64,000 bases of DNA, taken from CBDFKB01 sp965248715. GTDB taxonomy: Bacteria; Pseudomonadota; Alphaproteobacteria; Rhizobiales; Rhizobiaceae. Numbering within the stretch: position 1 is the stretch's first letter; each line of letters starts with the position of its first letter. The notes under the pieces are model-generated. The model saw nothing but the letters and a program-made list of their open reading frames with translations, was not told the origin of the DNA and did not search any database. This document shows positions 24,613-33,759 of this stretch, piece after piece. The position numbers and the translations under genes are program-made. The stretch is taken from positions 186,001 to 250,000 of the forward strand of contig CBDFKB010000006.1 in NCBI GenBank assembly GCA_965248715.1, given 5' to 3'.

Positions 24613-25698
24613 ATGTTTTACTATCTTGCCCAGGAATTGTTGCCGACCCTGTCTGCGCTGAACGTATTCCGCTACATCACCTTTCGTACCGGCGGCGCAC
24701 TGGTTACCTCGGCAATCATTGTATTCCTGTTTGGTCCGTTGATAATTAGGTCCCTGAGAGTGCGCCAAGGCAAGGGTCAACCAATTCGCCTTGACGGCCC
24801 AGAAGGCCATTTCAAAAAGGCCGGCACGCCGACCATGGGTGGGCTGATGATCCTGGCGGGTATCGTTGGCTCCTCGTTGCTGTGGGCCAATCTTACCAGT
24901 GCTTATGTGTGGGTGGTGCTGATGGTCACGCTCACGTTTGGGTTGATCGGGCTTTACGACGATTATTTGAAGGTAAATGGCGCTTCGGCGAAGGGGTTTT
25001 CCGGCCGGGCGCGTCTGACTTGCGAGGCGGCGATCGCGATATTTGCCTGCTATCTGATCACCAATGTTGGCGACCCGGCGCTGTCATCGCGCCTGACCTT
25101 TCCGTTCTTTAAGGACCTGACCCTCAATCTCGGCCTGTTTTATGTCATCTTCGGCATGTTCGTGATCGTCGGTTCCGGTAATGCGGTCAATTTGACCGAC
25201 GGGCTAGATGGGTTGGCGATTGTGCCGGTGATGATCGCTGCCGCGTCTTTTGGCGTGATCGCCTATCTGTCGGGCAATGCGATCTTTTCGGGCTATCTAC
25301 AGATTCATTTCGTACCAGGTACTGGAGAAGTGGCGGTAGTGTGCGGCGCGCTAATTGGCGCCGGCCTCGGGTTTTTGTGGTTCAACGCGCCGCCGGCGGC
25401 GATATTTATGGGCGATACTGGCTCGCTCGCGCTTGGCGGTATGCTCGGCACCACCGCGGTCGCGACCAAGCACGAGATCGTGCTGGCCATTATCGGCGGG
25501 CTTTTTGTTATCGAGGCACTGTCGGTGATCGTCCAGGTGGCGTCGTTCAAATTGACCGGCAAGCGGGTGTTTCGTATGGCACCGATCCACCATCATTTCG
25601 AAAAAAAGGGTTGGACCGAAAGCCAGATAGTCATCCGCTTTTGGATCGTGGCTGTAATGTTGGCGTTGGTTGGGCTGTCGACGCTGAAACTGAGGTAA
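24613..25698 (+). CDS. mraY: Phospho-N-acetylmuramoyl-pentapeptide transferase
   Basis: 361 aa with about ten transmembrane helices, the standard length. It transfers phospho-MurNAc-pentapeptide to undecaprenyl phosphate to make lipid I. Conserved cytoplasmic motifs are present: GTPTMGGLMIL (near 75), the Asp-rich YDDYLK (near 115), NLTDGLDGLA with catalytic Asp residues (near 195), FMGDTGSLALGG (near 270) and the HHHFEKKG loop (near 328). A GGAG ribosome-binding site precedes the ATG. It lies between murF and murD in the usual order. Confidence 0.96.
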   Translation: MFYYLAQELLPTLSALNVFRYITFRTGGALVTSAIIVFLFGPLIIRSLRVRQGKGQPIRLDGPEGHFKKAGTPTMGGLMILAGIVGSSLLWANLTSAYVWVVLMVTLTFGLIGLYDDYLKVNGASAKGFSGRARLTCEAAIAIFACYLITNVGDPALSSRLTFPFFKDLTLNLGLFYVIFGMFVIVGSGNAVNLTDGLDGLAIVPVMIAAASFGVIAYLSGNAIFSGYLQIHFVPGTGEVAVVCGALIGAGLGFLWFNAPPAAIFMGDTGSLALGGMLGTTAVATKHEIVLAIIGGLFVIEALSVIVQVASFKLTGKRVFRMAPIHHHFEKKGWTESQIVIRFWIVAVMLALVGLSTLKLR

Positions 25699-25701
25699 TT
25701 A

Positions 25702-27129
25702 ATGATCCCGGCAACCTGCTTTGGCGAACAAACGATAGCCGTCTTCGGTCTCGGCAGTTCCGGGTTGGCGACGGTCGCGGCGTTGATCGCCGGTGGCGCT
25801 AAGGTGACCGTTGCCGATGACAATCCTGACCGCTTGGCTGAGGCGGTAGATTTGGGCGCGGCACCTGCCGACTTTCGTGAAACCGGCCTTTCAGGTTGCG
25901 CCGCCTTGGTGCTGGCGCCGGGGGTGCCGCTGACTGACCCCGAACCCCATTGGGTGGTCAAATTGGCAAAGCAGGCCGCGATACCGATCATCGGCGATAT
26001 CGAATTATTTGCCCGCGAGCGACGCCGTTTGGCGCCAAATAGCACCTTGATCGCGATCACCGGCACCAACGGCAAATCGACCACCACGGCGCTGATCGCC
26101 CATGTGCTCACGCAAATCGGCATGAAAGTGGCAATGGGCGGCAATATTGGCGAACCGGTTTTAGCGCTGGCGCCGCCGCAAGAAAATAGCGTTTACGTGG
26201 TCGAGTGCTCGTCCTATCAAATCGAACTGGCGCCGGGCATCGACCCTGACATTGGCATCTTGCTGAATCTGTCGCCGGACCATCTCGACCGCCATGGTAC
26301 CATGAACCATTACGCGGCGATCAAGGAACGCTTGTTGGCGCAAAGCCGGCATCGTATCGTCGGTACGTCAGACCATTGGTGCCGGGCGATCGCCGGGCGG
26401 CTTGAAACCGAACCTGGGAAATCCACGGGCGGGCTTTTCCGGTTGGACGCGGACAAAAACCAAACCGGCATCGCCGCATACGGCACACAATTGTCTGAAA
26501 CCGATGGTGGGCGGTTTAAAGAATTATGCGATCTTAGGGATGCGGATCATCTGCGTGGCGCCCATAATGGGCAAAACGCCAGTGCTGCCGCCGCCGCTTG
26601 GCTGCTGCTTACCGAAGGCGAAGGCGACAAGTCAGATCTGAAACGGGCGTTCGACACTTTCCCCGGCCTTGAACATCGCATGCAGATTGTCGGCCGCCGC
26701 GACCACGTGTTGTTCGTCAACGATTCCAAGGCCACCAATGCGGACGCTGCTGCTGCTGCCCTATCGAGCTTTGAGCGTATTTACTGGATTGCCGGCGGTC
26801 TTGCCAAGGAAGGTGGCATTCAATCTCTGCGGGAATATTTCCCAGGGATTGCCAAGGCCTATCTGATCGGCGAGGCGGCACCGGAATTTGCTTCCGTGTT
26901 GGGCAGTACAACTAAATTTGTGATCTCCAAGACCCTGGAGCGGGCGGTAGCCCAAGCGGCGGCGGACGCGGCTAAGGATCAACATGACGAACCGGTGGTT
27001 TTGTTGTCGCCGGCGTGCGCCAGTTTCGACCAATTTGCCAATTTCGAGGTTCGCGGCCGGGCCTATAGCGCGCTGGTAGCTGGGCTCCCACAACCGGACG
27101 GCCAAACCGCTGCAAGGGAGTGCTGCTAA
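25702..27129 (+). CDS. murD: UDP-MurNAc-L-alanine--D-glutamate ligase
   Basis: 475 aa. It adds D-Glu to UDP-MurNAc-L-Ala. The N-terminal Rossmann-like domain begins IAVFGLGSSGLATVAAL; the central domain has the P-loop TGTNGKSTTT (near 115), VVECSSYQIE and NLSPDHLDRH; and the C-terminal domain has VNDSKATNADA and LLSPACASFDQF, the diagnostic MurD C-terminal motif. GAGGTAA precedes the ATG three bases after mraY. The stop codon shares one base with the ftsW start (TAATG). Confidence 0.95.
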   Translation: MIPATCFGEQTIAVFGLGSSGLATVAALIAGGAKVTVADDNPDRLAEAVDLGAAPADFRETGLSGCAALVLAPGVPLTDPEPHWVVKLAKQAAIPIIGDIELFARERRRLAPNSTLIAITGTNGKSTTTALIAHVLTQIGMKVAMGGNIGEPVLALAPPQENSVYVVECSSYQIELAPGIDPDIGILLNLSPDHLDRHGTMNHYAAIKERLLAQSRHRIVGTSDHWCRAIAGRLETEPGKSTGGLFRLDADKNQTGIAAYGTQLSETDGGRFKELCDLRDADHLRGAHNGQNASAAAAAWLLLTEGEGDKSDLKRAFDTFPGLEHRMQIVGRRDHVLFVNDSKATNADAAAAALSSFERIYWIAGGLAKEGGIQSLREYFPGIAKAYLIGEAAPEFASVLGSTTKFVISKTLERAVAQAAADAAKDQHDEPVVLLSPACASFDQFANFEVRGRAYSALVAGLPQPDGQTAARECC

Positions 27130-28283
27130 TGGTAAGCAGAACCCGGCGTAGTGCATTTTCGGAATGGTGGTGGACCGTCGATCTATTGCTATTGGCGGCG
27201 CTGCTGGTGATCTTGGTCTGCGGTATTGTGCTTTCGTTTGCCGCCAGCCCGGCGGTGGCCGAGCGCATCGGCTTCGACAGCCTGCATTTCATCAAACGCC
27301 ATGCGACCTACGCAGTGCCGACGATTTGCATCATGATCGGCCTGTCGTTCCTCACCCCGCGCCAAGTGCGCCGGGCGGCATTCTTGCTGTTGCTGACGAG
27401 TGTGGCACTGTTGATCGCCACCTTGTTTATCGGCGCAGAGGTCAAGGGCTCCAGGCGCTGGCTGCAATTTATCGGCTTCTCTTTGCAACCCTCCGAATTG
27501 ATGAAACCGGCCTTCATCGTTATCACCGCGTGGCTTTTTGCCGAAAACGCCAGACGGCCGGAAATCCCCGGCAATTTGTTTTCGATCATGTTGTTCGGCA
27601 TCATCGCTGCATTGTTGATCGCACAGCCGGATATCGGCCAAACCATGTTGATTGGCTTGGTATGGGGCGTGTTGTTCTTTTTGTCCGGCATGCCATGGGT
27701 ATGGATCGTCTTACTGGCCGCGCTCGCTGTGTCTGCGATGGGTGCGGCTTATCTGTTTTATCCCCACGCAGCCGGGCGCATCGACCGGTTTTGGACCGGC
27801 CAGGGCGACACTTTCCAGGTGGATACCGGCCGTGAGGCGATCGTGCGCGGTGGCTGGTTCGGCCAGGGGCCTGGCGAAGGCACGATCAAGAAAATATTGC
27901 CAGATGCCCATACCGATTTCTCGTTTGCGGTGGCGGCAGAGGAATTCGGCATATTACTGTGTGTCGCGGTCGCGGTGCTGTTCGGTTTCGTGGTGCTGCG
28001 CGGCTTGATGCATGCGATAAGGTCGAAGGACGAATACATCCGCTTGTCGGTTAGCGGGCTGGTATTGTTGTTCGGCCTGCAATCGATGATCCACATGGCG
28101 GTCAATTTGAATTTGATGCCGGCTAAAGGCATGACCCTGCCCTTTATTTCCTATGGCGGCTCATCAATGTTTTCGGTTGCCATTTCCATGGGGTTTGTAT
28201 TGGCGTTGACCCGCAAGCGGCCAGAGTCGCGCCAGGCTGAACGGTTATTTTTTAGTTCCGGCCGTCTCAAGTCCGCTGGATAG
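27129..28283 (+). CDS. ftsW: Septal peptidoglycan polymerase FtsW
   Basis: 384 aa from the ATG at 27129, eight bases after GGGAG and overlapping murD by one base. It is a SEDS-family protein with about ten transmembrane helices. Conserved elements are KGSRRWLQFIGFSLQPSELMKPAFI, GQTMLIGLVWG, the large periplasmic loop with the QGPGEGTIKKILPDAHTDF-type motif that holds the catalytic Asp, and the C-terminal GMTLPFISYGGSSM. It polymerises lipid II at the septum together with FtsI. The position before murG is standard. Confidence 0.95.
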   Translation: MVSRTRRSAFSEWWWTVDLLLLAALLVILVCGIVLSFAASPAVAERIGFDSLHFIKRHATYAVPTICIMIGLSFLTPRQVRRAAFLLLLTSVALLIATLFIGAEVKGSRRWLQFIGFSLQPSELMKPAFIVITAWLFAENARRPEIPGNLFSIMLFGIIAALLIAQPDIGQTMLIGLVWGVLFFLSGMPWVWIVLLAALAVSAMGAAYLFYPHAAGRIDRFWTGQGDTFQVDTGREAIVRGGWFGQGPGEGTIKKILPDAHTDFSFAVAAEEFGILLCVAVAVLFGFVVLRGLMHAIRSKDEYIRLSVSGLVLLFGLQSMIHMAVNLNLMPAKGMTLPFISYGGSSMFSVAISMGFVLALTRKRPESRQAERLFFSSGRLKSAG

Positions 28284-28293
28284 CCGGGTTTCG

Positions 28294-29397
28294 ATGTCTA
28301 GTTCACCACCCATCCTGCTGGCAGCCGGCGGCACTGGCGGCCATCTGTTTCCCGCTGTCGCGGTTGCTGAGGAGTTGGGCCGCCGCGCCTGGTCGGTGCA
28401 TCTAATTACCGACAAAAGAGCCCGCGATTTTGCCGGTGATGATAGCTTTGCGGCGATCCATGTGGTGGCTTCCGCAACCATTGGTTCTCGTAAGCCTGCC
28501 GCGATCCTGGGTAGCATTGGCACCTTGGCAAAAGGGGTTGTACAGTCGCGCATGGTACTGCGTAAAATTGCCCCGGCAGTCATTGTCGGGTTCGGTGGTT
28601 ACCCGACCTTGCCGCCGCTGATCGCCGCACGAATGGCGCGTTTACCGGTAATACTGCACGAGCAAAACGCGGTCATGGGCCGGGCCAACCGGTTGGCGGC
28701 GCGCTTTGCCGACAAAATTGCCTTTGGTTTTACGCCCGGCCACACCGGTGGTGCTGATCAGCGCATAGAAGTAACCGGCAATCCGGTGCGTAACCAGGTT
28801 TTGGTTGCACGAGATAGTGCCTATGGGATGCGAGATGTTGATCAACCGTTCAACTTATTGGTGTTTGGCGGCAGCCAAGGCGCCAGCTATTTCGCCGAAA
28901 TCGTGCCGAAGGCGCTGGCACTGATGACCCCCGGTGAAAGGACAAAACTGCGCCTGGTGCTGCAGGCACGGCCCGAAGATGTGGCGGATACCGTTGCGGC
29001 ACTTGAAAATCTCGGTCTCGACGCCGAGATTAGGCCGTTTTTTGATGACATGGCGGCGCGGATTGCTAACGCCCACCTGGTTGTCTCGCGGGCCGGCGCT
29101 TCGACCGTCTCAGAACTGTCGGTAATTGGCCGGCCGGCCCTTTTGGTGCCCTACCCTTACGCGCTTGACCACGACCAGGCGGCGAATGCGGCGGCCCTGG
29201 CATCAAGTGGCGGCGCAAGCGTCGTGCAACAAAGCGAATTGCCGGAGAAACGCCTGGCTGAATTTCTGGGCGATGCCATTAGGCAACCGGAAAGACTTGC
29301 ACAACAAGCGCAGAACGCCAAAAAGACCGGCAGGTTGGACGCCGCCGCGCGGGTGGCGGATTTAGTGGAAAATCTGGTGTGGGAGAAACCTAAATGA
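28294..29397 (+). CDS. murG: Lipid II synthase (UDP-GlcNAc:lipid I GlcNAc transferase)
   Basis: 367 aa GT-B glycosyltransferase acting on the cytoplasmic face of the membrane. Motifs: the N-terminal G-loop AAGGTGGHLFPAVAVA (near 10), VGFGGYPTLPPLIAA (near 98), LHEQNAVMGRANR, the second G-loop VFGGSQGASYF (near 190) and the C-terminal VSRAGASTVSELSVIGRPALLVPYP (donor-binding, near 265). Length and order are normal. It ends overlapping the murC start by four bases (ATGA). Confidence 0.95.
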   Translation: MSSSPPILLAAGGTGGHLFPAVAVAEELGRRAWSVHLITDKRARDFAGDDSFAAIHVVASATIGSRKPAAILGSIGTLAKGVVQSRMVLRKIAPAVIVGFGGYPTLPPLIAARMARLPVILHEQNAVMGRANRLAARFADKIAFGFTPGHTGGADQRIEVTGNPVRNQVLVARDSAYGMRDVDQPFNLLVFGGSQGASYFAEIVPKALALMTPGERTKLRLVLQARPEDVADTVAALENLGLDAEIRPFFDDMAARIANAHLVVSRAGASTVSELSVIGRPALLVPYPYALDHDQAANAAALASSGGASVVQQSELPEKRLAEFLGDAIRQPERLAQQAQNAKKTGRLDAAARVADLVENLVWEKPK

Positions 29398-30815
29398 GCA
29401 TACCGGCGACCATTGGGCTTATCCATTTCATTGGCATTGGCGGTATTGGCATGAGCGGCATCGCCGAGGTATTGCACAATCTCGGCTATCGGGTGCAGGG
29501 TTCCGATATCGCTGACAGCAGCAATGTTAAACGGTTGCGGGCGAAAAATATCGCGGTGGCGGTGGGTCACAGCGCAGACAATCTGGGTGATGCGGCGGTG
29601 GTGGTCTATTCCACTGCGGTCAAACCGGATAATCTGGAAATTATCGCCGCGCATGAGCGCAAGATCCCGGTCGTGCGCCGGGCCGAGATGCTGGCCGAGT
29701 TGATGCGGTTCAAGAACGCGGTGGCGATCGGCGGCACCCACGGAAAGACCACCACCACCTCCATAGTTGGCGCTCTGCTGGAAGCAGGCGGGTTGGACCC
29801 AACCGTGATCAATGGCGGCATTATCAACGCGCTCGGCACCAATACCCGCATGGGTGGTGGCGAGTGGATGGTGGTCGAGGCTGATGAAAGCGATGGTACG
29901 TTTTTGAAATTGCCGGCCGACGTGGCGGTGGTGACCAATATCGATCCTGAACACCTCGATTACTATGGTGATTTCGACCATGTGCGCGCCGCCTTCGACC
30001 AATTTGTTGGCAATGTGCCGTTCTACGGCTTTGGCGTGGTGTGTCTTGATCACCCCGAAGTACAAGCGCTGGTATCGCGCATATCGGAACGCCGTATGGT
30101 TACCTATGGCGCCAACCCGCAGGCCGATGTGCAGTTCTACAATGTGCGGGCCAAAGGCGCGTCAACCTTGTTTGATGTGAGGATCGGCTCGCGCCGTGGC
30201 GAAGCGCCGGTCGAACTGCGTGATCTGCTGCTGCCGATGCCGGGCCAGCACAATCTCGCAAACGCGGCCGCGGCGATCACGGTTGCGTTTGAGCTCGGCG
30301 TCGATACCGATGCAATACGTTCCGGGCTGGCTGAGTTTTCCGGGGTCAGTCGCCGCTTTACCCATACCGGAAGTTGGAACGGGGTGGAGATTTTTGACGA
30401 TTACGGCCATCACCCGGTTGAAATCGCGGCGGCACTGAAGGCGGCCCGGCAAGCCGCAGAACGCAAAGTGATCGCGATCAAGCAGCCGCACCGCTTTACC
30501 CGGCTGCGTGATCTGTTTGAGGATTTCTGCGCTTGTTTCAACGCCGCCGACAAAGTGCTTGTAGCACCGGTCTATCCTGCCGGCGAGGCGCCGATTGAAG
30601 GGTTCGACGCAGCAGCATTAGTGGCCGGATTGACAGCTGGCGGTCACAAGGACGCATCAAAGATCGACGGACCGGATGCGATCGCGCCGATTATCCGCGC
30701 CTGTGCCGAGCCAGGCGATCTGGTGATTTTCCTTGGCGCCGGCAACATTAGCCAATGGGCGCATGCGCTGCCAGACGAATTGGCAAAAGGCGACCAAGGG
30801 GAGACGAAACCTTGA
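29394..30815 (+). CDS. murC: UDP-N-acetylmuramate--L-alanine ligase
   Basis: 473 aa. It adds the first amino acid to UDP-MurNAc. The N-terminal domain holds HFIGIGGIGMSGIAEVL and GSDIADSSNVKRL; the ATPase holds the P-loop GTHGKTTTTS (near 119), EADESDGTFLKL and NIDPEHLDYYG; and the C-terminal domain holds FDDYGHHPVEI (near 340) and KQPHRFTRL. It lies between murG and murB, and its stop overlaps the probable TTG start of murB. Confidence 0.95.
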   Translation: MSIPATIGLIHFIGIGGIGMSGIAEVLHNLGYRVQGSDIADSSNVKRLRAKNIAVAVGHSADNLGDAAVVVYSTAVKPDNLEIIAAHERKIPVVRRAEMLAELMRFKNAVAIGGTHGKTTTTSIVGALLEAGGLDPTVINGGIINALGTNTRMGGGEWMVVEADESDGTFLKLPADVAVVTNIDPEHLDYYGDFDHVRAAFDQFVGNVPFYGFGVVCLDHPEVQALVSRISERRMVTYGANPQADVQFYNVRAKGASTLFDVRIGSRRGEAPVELRDLLLPMPGQHNLANAAAAITVAFELGVDTDAIRSGLAEFSGVSRRFTHTGSWNGVEIFDDYGHHPVEIAAALKAARQAAERKVIAIKQPHRFTRLRDLFEDFCACFNAADKVLVAPVYPAGEAPIEGFDAAALVAGLTAGGHKDASKIDGPDAIAPIIRACAEPGDLVIFLGAGNISQWAHALPDELAKGDQGETKP

Positions 30816-31750
30816 GTGGCCAGGAGTTGCTGGACAATCTGAGCGGGCGCTTCGGCAAAGTTCGCGGCCGGATCGTCGCCGACCAGCCGCTTGCGCCCTA
30901 TACATGGTTTCGGGTCGGCGGGCCGGCCGACATCTGGTTTCAGCCGGCTGATTTCGAGGATTTGCAAACGTTTCTGCGCGCATTACCCGATGCGGTGCCG
31001 GTCACCGTGGTCGGTGTCGGCTCAAACCTGTTGGTGCGCGATGGCGGTATCGAGGGGGTGGTGATCCGGCTGTCGGCCAAGGGGTTCGGTTCGGTCGAAC
31101 ATTTAGGCGGCAACCGCCTTAGGGCCGGGGCTGCCGTACCTGACCGCAAACTTGCCGCCGCAGCGTTGGATGCCGGCATCGGCGGCTTTGCCTTTTATCA
31201 CGGCATTCCAGGCAGCATCGGCGGCGCACTAAAAATGAACGCAGGCGCTAATGGCACCGAGACGACGGAACGATTGGTCAAGGTGATAGCGGTTAATCGA
31301 TCTGGCGAAAAGGTCGAACTGGCCCATCAGGCCATGGGCTATTCCTACCGCAAAAGCAATGCGCCGGATGGTTTGATATTCGCCGGCGCCGAGTTCCAAG
31401 GAGTGCCGGCAACCAAACAAGAAATCCACACGGCGATGGATGCAGTGCAACTACACCGCGAGACCGTGCAGCCCGTTCGCGAGAAAACCGGCGGTTCGAC
31501 GTTTAAAAACCCACCCCGCGAGAGCGCTTGGAAACTGGTCGAGCGAGCCGGGATGCGCGGATTTCGGGTTGGCGATGCACAAATGTCGACCATGCATTGC
31601 AACTTTATGATCAATACCGGGGCCGCGAGCGCGCATGATTTGGAAACCCTTGGCGAAAAAGTTCGCCATAAGGTCTTGGAAAAAACCGGAATTCAGCTAG
31701 ATTGGGAGATCAAACGCATCGGGCGATTTGCAGGCCACGCGGCCGATTGA
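30812..31750 (+). CDS. murB: UDP-N-acetylenolpyruvoylglucosamine reductase
   Basis: 312 aa from a TTG at 30812 that overlaps the murC stop and follows AAGGGGAG. The longer open frame from 30755 would be read through murC out of frame and is rejected. It is an FAD-dependent type II (short) MurB: WFRVGGPADIWFQP (near 33), VGVGSNLLVRDGG (near 68), HGIPGSIGGALKMNAGANG (near 130), and near the C-terminus GGSTFKNP with the catalytic Ser and AGMRGFRVGDAQMS. It makes UDP-MurNAc using NADPH. It is followed by a terminator-like hairpin. Confidence 0.94.
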   Translation: MSGQELLDNLSGRFGKVRGRIVADQPLAPYTWFRVGGPADIWFQPADFEDLQTFLRALPDAVPVTVVGVGSNLLVRDGGIEGVVIRLSAKGFGSVEHLGGNRLRAGAAVPDRKLAAAALDAGIGGFAFYHGIPGSIGGALKMNAGANGTETTERLVKVIAVNRSGEKVELAHQAMGYSYRKSNAPDGLIFAGAEFQGVPATKQEIHTAMDAVQLHRETVQPVREKTGGSTFKNPPRESAWKLVERAGMRGFRVGDAQMSTMHCNFMINTGAASAHDLETLGEKVRHKVLEKTGIQLDWEIKRIGRFAGHAAD

Positions 31751-31802
31751 GCCGATTTGACTATGGCGGCAAAGACAATCGTACACCGAAAGCGGCACAA
31801 CA

Positions 31803-31825
31803 CCGGCAAAAAGCCGGGACTTTTT
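31803..31825 (+). terminator. Terminator-like hairpin after murB
   Basis: CCGGC-AAAAA-GCCGG is followed by GACTTTTTC. The stem is short (5 bp, all G/C) and the T-run is five bases, so termination may be partial. It would separate the mraZ-murB transcript from ddl onward. Confidence 0.5.
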
Positions 31826-31883
31826 CAGTAGCAGGGTAGCGATAAGTTCGTCTGTCGCGGGAGTTTTCCCCGCCGCGGGCGCG

Positions 31884-31911
31884 TTGCGATTCGAAATTCG
31901 GGTGCTTTAAT
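31884..31911 (+). promoter_or_regulatory. Possible promoter for ddl-ftsQ-ftsA-ftsZ
   Basis: TTGCGA (31884-31889) and TTTAAT (31906-31911) are separated by 16 bases. The expected start is about 22 bases before the ddl ATG. It sits directly downstream of the terminator-like hairpin. The hexamers are moderate matches only. Confidence 0.4.
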
Positions 31912-31939
31912 CAGCGGCCGAAAGGTTGGGCTGATACTG

Positions 31940-32866
31940 ATGAAAAAGATCCACGTAGCGATGTTGATGGGCGGATGGTCCTGTGAACGCGAAGTTTCGC
32001 TTTCATCGGGCAATTCATGTGCTGTTGCGCTGGAGGAGGCAGGCCACAATGTCACGCGGGTCGATGTTGACCGTGATGTTAGCTGCCAGCTCGCCGCACT
32101 CAATCCGGACGTTGTTTTCAACGCGCTGCACGGTCCGTTTGGCGAAGACGGCACGGTGCAGGGCATTCTCGAATATCTCGGTATACCCTACACCCATTCC
32201 GGCGTACTGGCCTCGGCGTTGGCGATGGATAAAGCGCGCGCAAAAATCATTGCCAAAGCGGCCGGGGTGCCGATTGCCCTGTCAAAAGTGATGCACCGGT
32301 TGGAAGTGGCTGAAAAGCACGTCATGACCCCGCCTTATGTGGTCAAACCAGTGTGTGAGGGGTCTAGTTTCGGGGTGCTGATCGTTGGCGAGGACCGCTC
32401 GACGCCCCCGCAGGAACTATACTCCGACAGTTGGCCCTATGACGATCAGGTAATGGTCGAACGCTACATTGCCGGCCGTGAATTGACCTGCACGGTAATG
32501 GGCAATGTGGCGCTCGGCGTTACCGAAATCATCCCGGTTGGCGAAGGGTTCTACGATTTTGACGCTAAGTACCGGCCCGGCGGATCAAAACACGTCATTC
32601 CAGCCGAAATTAAACCAAATATTTACCAAAAGATTCAGACACTGTCGTTACAGGCACACTTGGCGATCGGGTGCAGGGGAGTAAGTCGGTCCGACTTCCG
32701 ACTGGACGACGGATTGATGGGCACGGGCGAGTTGATTTGGCTCGAGGTTAACACCCAACCCGGCATGACGCCGACCTCCTTGGTTCCGGAATCCGCCGCC
32801 CATGCCGGGCACTCGTTTGTCGAACTGTTGGAATGGATGCTGGAGGACGCCAGTTGCTGCCGATAA
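31940..32866 (+). CDS. ddl: D-alanine--D-alanine ligase
   Basis: 308 aa ATP-grasp ligase (DdlB type) that makes D-Ala-D-Ala for MurF. Motifs: HVAMLMGGWSCEREVSLSSG at the N-terminus, NALHGPFGEDGTVQG (near 63), the YVVKPVCEGSSFGV ATP-binding strand (near 132), YIAGRELTCTVMG, and the C-terminal SRSDFRLDD and WLEVNTQPGMTPTSL with metal-binding residues. It is preceded by the only large gap inside the cluster (189 bases). Its last 13 bases overlap the likely start of ftsQ. Confidence 0.95.
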   Translation: MKKIHVAMLMGGWSCEREVSLSSGNSCAVALEEAGHNVTRVDVDRDVSCQLAALNPDVVFNALHGPFGEDGTVQGILEYLGIPYTHSGVLASALAMDKARAKIIAKAAGVPIALSKVMHRLEVAEKHVMTPPYVVKPVCEGSSFGVLIVGEDRSTPPQELYSDSWPYDDQVMVERYIAGRELTCTVMGNVALGVTEIIPVGEGFYDFDAKYRPGGSKHVIPAEIKPNIYQKIQTLSLQAHLAIGCRGVSRSDFRLDDGLMGTGELIWLEVNTQPGMTPTSLVPESAAHAGHSFVELLEWMLEDASCCR

Positions 32867-33759
32867 CAGGCAATAGCAAAACCAAACGATCGGCCGTAGC
32901 GGAGCAATCTGCGCGCGGCGGCATCGTGCTGCCAAAATTTCTGCGCCGGCCGGTACGTTTGGTGCGGCGCGCGGTGGAAAACGGCAGCCTGGTCCATGCG
33001 CTGGCGATGCCGGCGCTGGTGCTCGGTGTGATTTTGCTGGCCGGCATCGCCGGTTCGGTCGCCGGCAACAAGATCCTCGCTTATAGCGACCGCGCGCTTT
33101 CCGCATCTGGCCTGCGGGTACGCTCGATCCAGGTCGAAGGCAATCACGAGGTCTCCAAGCTCGACGTGCTGCAAAGCGTTGGCTTCGGCGATCGATCGAT
33201 GATCGCAATCAATGTCGGTGATATTCGTGGCAAGATCCGCAACCTGGCATGGGTGCGCGATGCCACCGTGCGCAAGATTTACCCTGGAACATTGAGCGTG
33301 GCGATCAAGGAGCGCGCGCCGTTTGCAATCTGGCAACACGGCTCGCAACTGACTTTGGTCGCGCAGGACGGACAACCGATCGCGCCTTATGACAGCCGGT
33401 TCGCCGACTTGCCGCTGGTGGTCGGTGAGGGCGCGGCAAAACGCGCCGCCGGGTTTATCGCGGTAATTGCCCGGTTCGGTGAAATTGCACCCAAGGTCCG
33501 CGCCTATATTCGTGTTGCCGATCGGCGTTGGAACCTGCAATTGACCAATGGCATGACGATAAATCTGCCCAGCGCGGGTCAACAGGCGGCACTGTTGGAA
33601 TTGTCCGCACTTGCCCGCGAAAACGATCTGCTGGCCCGCGATGTGGCGATTGTCGATATGCGCCTTAGTGACCGGCTGGTGATTAGGCCGCGGCCCAAGC
33701 CGGCCGAAACCAACATCGAGGCCCATGCCGGGCAGTCGAAGCAGGAGGCCAAGCTGTGA
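32854..33759 (+). CDS. ftsQ: Cell division protein FtsQ
   Basis: 301 aa from a TTG at 32854, six bases after GGAGGA; an in-frame ATG at 32833 lacks such a site. A basic cytoplasmic region is followed by one transmembrane helix (ALAMPALVLGVILLAGIAGS, about residues 50-70), then the periplasmic POTRA domain (RVRSIQVEGNHEVSKLDVLQSVG) and the FtsQ beta domain (WVRDATVRKIYPGTLSVAIKERAPFAIW). The extended N-terminus is normal for alphaproteobacteria. It scaffolds FtsL/FtsB at the septum. The stop overlaps the ftsA GTG start. Confidence 0.93.
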   Translation: MLPITGNSKTKRSAVAEQSARGGIVLPKFLRRPVRLVRRAVENGSLVHALAMPALVLGVILLAGIAGSVAGNKILAYSDRALSASGLRVRSIQVEGNHEVSKLDVLQSVGFGDRSMIAINVGDIRGKIRNLAWVRDATVRKIYPGTLSVAIKERAPFAIWQHGSQLTLVAQDGQPIAPYDSRFADLPLVVGEGAAKRAAGFIAVIARFGEIAPKVRAYIRVADRRWNLQLTNGMTINLPSAGQQAALLELSALARENDLLARDVAIVDMRLSDRLVIRPRPKPAETNIEAHAGQSKQEAKL

